Below, in pieces: positions 59,607-64,000 of a DNA stretch of 64,000 nt (within the stretch, counting starts at the first letter, position 1; each line of letters begins with the position of its first letter). This DNA is from Pedobacter sp. AJM (GTDB lineage: Bacteria > Bacteroidota > Bacteroidia > Sphingobacteriales > Sphingobacteriaceae). The position numbers were made by a program, and so were the translations under genes. The notes beneath the pieces were generated by a model that did no database searches, was not told where the DNA came from, and was given only the letters and a program-made list of their open reading frames with translations. Where the stretch lies: the NCBI RefSeq assembly GCF_002197755.1, contig NZ_NHOT01000010.1, forward strand, positions 124,001-188,000, in the 5' to 3' direction.

Positions 59607-62018
59607 TTAGAATTTATAGGCTACACTTACTCTGTAATTTCTTGGTGCTTCTGCCTGGTAGTAGTAAGCATTTAAAAATTGGTAATAAGAACCACTGTAT
59701 AAATATTTATCCAGAATGTTAAATACATTTCCGGTGATTCTAAATTTCGAGCGTTCGTAAAACAATCCGCCATCTAACTTAAAGTAATTAGGTAATTTTT
59801 GTAAACCCACACTCCAGGTATCTGTTGCGCGGCCGGCCAGATAGGTAAAGCCAGCTGAAATTCCGGAACCCTTTAATGCCCCATCTTGCAAGGTATATGT
59901 TAACCATCCATTTGATACATGTTTAGCAAAACCCGGAACAACATCGCCCACATTAATACCGGTAACACCAGGTGTAACTTCGGTTACTTTAGAATCTGTG
60001 TAGGCGTAGTTGGCAATTAAAGTTAAACCATCCGTGATTTTACCCCTTAAGTCGAACTCGATACCCTGGGATCTTTTCTCGCCTAAAACAACACTAAAGT
60101 TCTCTCTTATCGGATTAGCCGGATCTGCTGGGTTATTAATTACGCCATTTGCAGGATCAGCAGTCAGTTCATTTTGTTTACGAATTCTATATACTGATAG
60201 CGTTGTATTCCATTTCCCATCAAACCAATCTTTCTTTATACCAATCTCATTATTGGTGCCGGTAATGGGTTCAACCTTACCACCGTTGCGGATTAAGCCA
60301 CTTTGCGGCGTAAAGGCTTCATCATAAACGGCATAAACTGCCGTATTTTTATCGATGGATACACTTAAACCAACTCGTGGTGTAACTTTTTTGGCTGAAT
60401 AGGCTTCGCCACCCCAGGCTGATTGATTCACATAAGTATAGCGGCCGGCTAATGTTAAACGTACTTTATTGTTGAAGAAACCAAGTTCGTCCTGTGCGTA
60501 GGCACTTAAATATTTTGAATCCATTAACCCGCCAGCGTTGATGGCTCTTTGTGTTAAGGGTGTTGTGCGATCAAAAACCGGATACCCATTTAAAGGGAAA
60601 CCATAGTTTGGGTTATTTAAATCAAATGGAGCAGTTGGTAAATCTAAATTATGCGATTGACCCCAGTCTGCCATATAATTTTTCTTTCCACCGTCAAAGC
60701 CTGCTAAAATGCGGTGGTTAATGCCACCGGTTTTCACCTTTCCATTGATAAATAATTGAGCCAGTTTCATGCTGCTTTCGGCATCCCAAATGGCCACATT
60801 TCTAATGACTGTACTATTGGCATTCACGGCAGATGGCCACGAACTATAACCTACCTGGTTATACTTAAAATAGGCGGCCTGTGCGGTTAATTTCCAGTTA
60901 TCGTCAAAATTGTGCTGCAGGTTTAAAAATATACTCTGGTCTTTGATACGTGTTGGCGGAACTCCAGGCTGCGTCATGGTAAGCTCCTGTGGATGCGTGG
61001 CATATCCATCCGGCGAGAAAATATAATATGATCCGACCTCAGTCATTTTTGCATTTTGAAAGGTATATTCGGCGGTTAATTTAGTGCGGTTTGTAATCTG
61101 ATAACTTAATACCGGAGCAATGCTATAGCGATCATTTTGCTCATAAGGCCTGAAAGATCCTTTATTTTGTACCGCACCATTTAGCCTGAACAATAGTTTT
61201 CCATCATTCGTTAACTTGCGGTCGAAATCAATTGCAGTGCGGTACAGGTCATAACTCCCCAAGGTAAAGGAAACCTCCCCACGGTTAAAACCTGTTGGCT
61301 TTTTGGTCACTACATTATACATGCCACTTGGATCACCATTTCCGAGCATAAAACCTGCCGGACCTTTTACAAATTCAATATGATCAACAAAGCTCATGTC
61401 TTCTGTCAGGGGTCCCCAGAATGATGACACGACATTGAAACCATTTCTCATTGCCTGTATCTGGGATCCGCGCATGGTAATGTTGGTGTACATATCACCC
61501 CAATGCTCTATTCGGGTAGCACCACTCACATTTCTGATTAAACCATCGCTCATGCTAATGATTTGCTGGTCTTTGATCACCTGATCACTAACGGTTTGTA
61601 TATTTTGAGGCGCTTCTAAAAGGGGTTCATTCAAACGCAGGGAGGCGGAAGGTAATCCTATTTTGTACCTGTTATTTTTACCGGCAATGGTTATCTCTTC
61701 CAGGGCCTGATCGGTTTCTACCAGTGTAAAGTTAACCACTTTATCTTCTCCGGCAGTGATTGTTATGGTTTGTTCTGATGCTTTAATGCCTACGGCAGAA
61801 GCCACAATAATATATGTTCCTGGTTTTACGCGATGAATGGTATAATTACCGGCATCATCTGAAGTGGTACCCTGCCCCTTATCCTTCAAACCTATGGTAA
61901 TAAAGGGAGCAGGGCGACCATTTGAAGTGCTTACTTTTCCTTTAATAGTGGCCACTTGTTGTGCAGCAGTAATCAGACTGATCATCAGCATCACTGCTGT
62001 TAGTGTTAATAATCTCAT
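59607..62018 (-). CDS. TonB-dependent siderophore receptor
   Basis: 803 residues, signal peptide 1-19 (...ISLITAAQ). A CarboxypepD_reg-like domain (25-110) is followed by a plug (about 125-230: NIQTVSDQVIKDQQIISMSD; FVKGPAGFMLGNGDPSGMYN; VVTKKPTGFNRGEVSFT) and a barrel ending YRVSVAYKF. The plug signatures VKGPAGFMLGNGDPSG and VTKKP are those of FhuA/FpvA-like ferric-siderophore receptors. It starts 11 bp after the preceding receptor gene, so the two are an operon. Which siderophore is unknown. Confidence 0.92.
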   Translation of the reverse strand: MRLLTLTAVMLMISLITAAQQVATIKGKVSTSNGRPAPFITIGLKDKGQGTTSDDAGNYTIHRVKPGTYIIVASAVGIKASEQTITITAGEDKVVNFTLVETDQALEEITIAGKNNRYKIGLPSASLRLNEPLLEAPQNIQTVSDQVIKDQQIISMSDGLIRNVSGATRIEHWGDMYTNITMRGSQIQAMRNGFNVVSSFWGPLTEDMSFVDHIEFVKGPAGFMLGNGDPSGMYNVVTKKPTGFNRGEVSFTLGSYDLYRTAIDFDRKLTNDGKLLFRLNGAVQNKGSFRPYEQNDRYSIAPVLSYQITNRTKLTAEYTFQNAKMTEVGSYYIFSPDGYATHPQELTMTQPGVPPTRIKDQSIFLNLQHNFDDNWKLTAQAAYFKYNQVGYSSWPSAVNANSTVIRNVAIWDAESSMKLAQLFINGKVKTGGINHRILAGFDGGKKNYMADWGQSHNLDLPTAPFDLNNPNYGFPLNGYPVFDRTTPLTQRAINAGGLMDSKYLSAYAQDELGFFNNKVRLTLAGRYTYVNQSAWGGEAYSAKKVTPRVGLSVSIDKNTAVYAVYDEAFTPQSGLIRNGGKVEPITGTNNEIGIKKDWFDGKWNTTLSVYRIRKQNELTADPANGVINNPADPANPIRENFSVVLGEKRSQGIEFDLRGKITDGLTLIANYAYTDSKVTEVTPGVTGINVGDVVPGFAKHVSNGWLTYTLQDGALKGSGISAGFTYLAGRATDTWSVGLQKLPNYFKLDGGLFYERSKFRITGNVFNILDKYLYSGSYYQFLNAYYYQAEAPRNYRVSVAYKF

Positions 62019-62029
62019 TGAATTAAAAA

Positions 62030-64000
62030 TTAGAATTTGTAAGTGATGTTTGCTACCAGATTTCTAGGCATTTGAGGTTCGATTGTTGTCCAGCCTTTAT
62101 AATATCTCTTATCTGTGATATTGTCTAACTTAAGTCCGAGTCGATACTTATTCCTGTTATAAAAAACAGTGGTATTTAAAACGGTATATGACGGTAGCGT
62201 GAAAATCCCTGTAACAGCATTATTGGTAATTATATTTGTGCTGTTGTAATTGCCACCAAAACCAAGACCCAACCCTGTTAAACTTCCCTTACTAATGGTA
62301 TAGCTGATCCAACCGTTAATCATGTTTTCCGGTCCCGCATCAACTGGTCTTCTGCCTTCTACAGATGGAGCGGCTTTAGTGAGCTTACTGTCAATATGGC
62401 TATAGCCGGCAACTACATTCAGGCCCGCTACCGGATTGGCATTTAAGCTGATTTCAATACCTTTATTTCTTTGCGTTCCGTCCTGAACACTGATGTTATA
62501 ATTGGTTCCACCTCTGTTAATGGATTCAGCCCTGATAATGTTATCCACTTTGATGTCGAAATAACTTGCTGTAATATTGAGCTTGTTATGAAATAGATCA
62601 GCCTTAACACCACCTTCAATCTGATTGGCTTGCTGAGGTTTAAACGTGCCATTAATATCTGCCAATGGCTGAATAACAGGTGCCAGGTTTTTAAAACCAT
62701 TCATGTAATTGGCAAATAATGCTACCTGATCTTTTACAATATTATATGTTAAACCAAACTTAGGCGATAACGCTGTTTGTAAATATTTACCTGTGGTTAT
62801 GCCAGTCGAGATATCATAAGATCCTTTATTGTCAAACCGATCAACCCTTAAACTCAGCATTGCACCCAACTCATCAGTGATGTTTACCACATCTGATACA
62901 TAGGCACTATATACTTTACTTAAAGTAGATGATTTTGCCGGGCCTGAGGCTGCGGCAATTTTAGCTTCTACAGCACTGCGGGTAATGCTGGCATAGTTTG
63001 CGGGTGTACCTACACTATTAACTAAATCAAACAATACATATGGAGAATTGCTGTTGTTTGTTTTTTGAGATAAATAATCCAACCCGATGACTACCCGGTT
63101 TCTGATACCACCGATTTTAAAATCTCCAATAAAATTTTGTTGAATATTAGCCCCGTTACTGGTTGAATTCTGGATGTTTATATACCTGGAAAGCACATTA
63201 TCAGTAGCGCCGAGATACATGATGTACTGATAAAATCCGTCAGATTTACGGGTGTTCTGAGAGAAGTTTGTTTGAGCGACCCACTCATCAGAAATTTTAT
63301 AGGTTACCTGGCCGCGAACATTGTTAGTAGGTGTTTTAACAGTTAAATCGTTACTGGTATAAGATTTTCCAAAGTCAAAGTTTAATTCATCCGGGGTGCG
63401 GGCAATCAATGGTCTGCTTCTGTTTAAGAAAACCATTAAAGGGTTGGTGCCTTCGTAGCTATAGAAATCGGCAGCTAAATTTAATTTTAATTTATCATTA
63501 ACCCTGTACTCTAAAGCCGGAGAAAAAAAAGTTGATTTATTAAAACCTGCATCCTGCCAGCTATTTTGCTTGTTATATGCTGCGTTCATCCTAAACAGTA
63601 GGTTTTTAGCCTTATTCACCGGGCTGTAAACGTCGGCGGTTAACCTGTTTAAACCAAAGCTACCGGTATAATAAGAAACAGCGCCCCCGGTGGTATCCAA
63701 CGGCTTTTTGGTCACTACGTTAATCAAGCCTCCAAAGCTGGTGAGTGCACCGCCATATAAAGCGCCGGCTGGTCCCTTTATCACTTCAACCGTTTCAATA
63801 TTGGATGGATCAAGATCTCCGTTGGTTTGTCCGGCAATACCATCAATCATAGATACCTGCGTAACAAAACCACGAAGGTTATAATAAGCTGCACCATCGC
63901 CAGCTCTGCCGGTTGAGGTCCATAGTTTATCGATTCCGGGAGAATTTTTTAAGGCAGCGTTAAAATCTGTAGCGATTTGTTCTTCCATTAATTCCTTACT
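62030..64000 (-). CDS. TonB-dependent siderophore receptor, 5' end outside window
   Basis: At least 656 residues, open to the window edge: the codons before the Met at 63988 read on in frame (SKELMEEQIATDFNAALKN), so that Met is not the start and signal peptide and any N-terminal domain are missing. The plug (IDGIAGQTNGDLDPSNIETV; EVIKGPAGALYGGALTSFGG; INVVTKKPLDTTGGA) and barrel (ending RNLVANITYKF) are siderophore-receptor type. It lies upstream of a related receptor (11-bp gap). Confidence 0.92.
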   Translation of the reverse strand, partial: SKELMEEQIATDFNAALKNSPGIDKLWTSTGRAGDGAAYYNLRGFVTQVSMIDGIAGQTNGDLDPSNIETVEVIKGPAGALYGGALTSFGGLINVVTKKPLDTTGGAVSYYTGSFGLNRLTADVYSPVNKAKNLLFRMNAAYNKQNSWQDAGFNKSTFFSPALEYRVNDKLKLNLAADFYSYEGTNPLMVFLNRSRPLIARTPDELNFDFGKSYTSNDLTVKTPTNNVRGQVTYKISDEWVAQTNFSQNTRKSDGFYQYIMYLGATDNVLSRYINIQNSTSNGANIQQNFIGDFKIGGIRNRVVIGLDYLSQKTNNSNSPYVLFDLVNSVGTPANYASITRSAVEAKIAAASGPAKSSTLSKVYSAYVSDVVNITDELGAMLSLRVDRFDNKGSYDISTGITTGKYLQTALSPKFGLTYNIVKDQVALFANYMNGFKNLAPVIQPLADINGTFKPQQANQIEGGVKADLFHNKLNITASYFDIKVDNIIRAESINRGGTNYNISVQDGTQRNKGIEISLNANPVAGLNVVAGYSHIDSKLTKAAPSVEGRRPVDAGPENMINGWISYTISKGSLTGLGLGFGGNYNSTNIITNNAVTGIFTLPSYTVLNTTVFYNRNKYRLGLKLDNITDKRYYKGWTTIEPQMPRNLVANITYKF

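Overview
The window looks like chromosome from a Bacteroidota member of the Sphingobacteriaceae, most like Pedobacter. Grounds: a SusC/SusD pair, many CarboxypepD_reg-like TonB-dependent receptors, LytTR and LuxR two-component systems with Bacteroidota architecture, DUF5690 and DUF6600-type proteins, and start sites that mostly lack Shine-Dalgarno sequences. A few sites fit the TAnnTTTG promoter consensus of this phylum. I found no rRNA, tRNA, CRISPR array or prophage. Genus assignment is inference.

Layout. 1-3.6 kb: BlaI/BlaR1-type regulator pair (BlaR1 cut by the window edge), then a four-gene minus-strand operon (small unknown protein, 7-TM protein, histidine kinase, LuxR-type regulator) facing a lone LuxR HTH protein. 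3.8-7.9 kb: ABC exporter diverging from a LytS/LytTR system, with a tandem-repeat operator candidate between them. 7.9-20.3 kb: housekeeping and metabolic genes (PlsC-type acyltransferase, Nudix, TonB receptor, 2-hydroxyacid dehydrogenase, OsmC, M1 peptidase, GreA, HIT, pirin, ArsR-OYE, SDR). 20.4-21.4 kb: two very lysine-rich proteins.

21.6-32.3 kb is the most interesting part: a probable phosphonate-scavenging island. It carries SusC, SusD and an exported alkaline-phosphatase-superfamily enzyme on the minus strand, a PhnZ-like HD oxygenase, an XRE-cupin regulator, and a plus-strand operon of PhnX-like hydrolase, DUF5690 MFS transporter and TIGR03364-type FAD oxidoreductase. The SusC and PhnX-like genes share a 38-bp leader (31/38 identical) that runs into a hairpin at the start codon, so the outer-membrane and cytoplasmic halves are probably controlled together. 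The proposed route is: import or release of (amino)phosphonates, flavin-dependent oxidation to phosphonoacetaldehyde, then C-P cleavage by the HAD enzyme. No PhnW transaminase is present.

32.5-38.4 kb: a REP-associated tyrosine transposase between two inverted REP hairpins, a gene remnant, and two amidohydrolase genes with degenerate domains. 38.7-41.8 kb: trpE-trpG-trpC behind a classic attenuator (25-residue leader peptide with three Trp codons, then a terminator); trpD is absent between trpG and trpC. 41.9-56.5 kb: MscS channel, lipoprotein, Tex, RsmI-like methylase, a DUF6600-like Q/R-repeat protein, HAD, YtxH, beta-CASP nuclease, methyltransferase, TonB receptor and M28 peptidase. 56.6-64 kb: a minus-strand iron/siderophore cluster (two siderophore receptors, DUF4198, PepSY reductase-like protein, DUF6607-like protein); the first receptor runs off the window.
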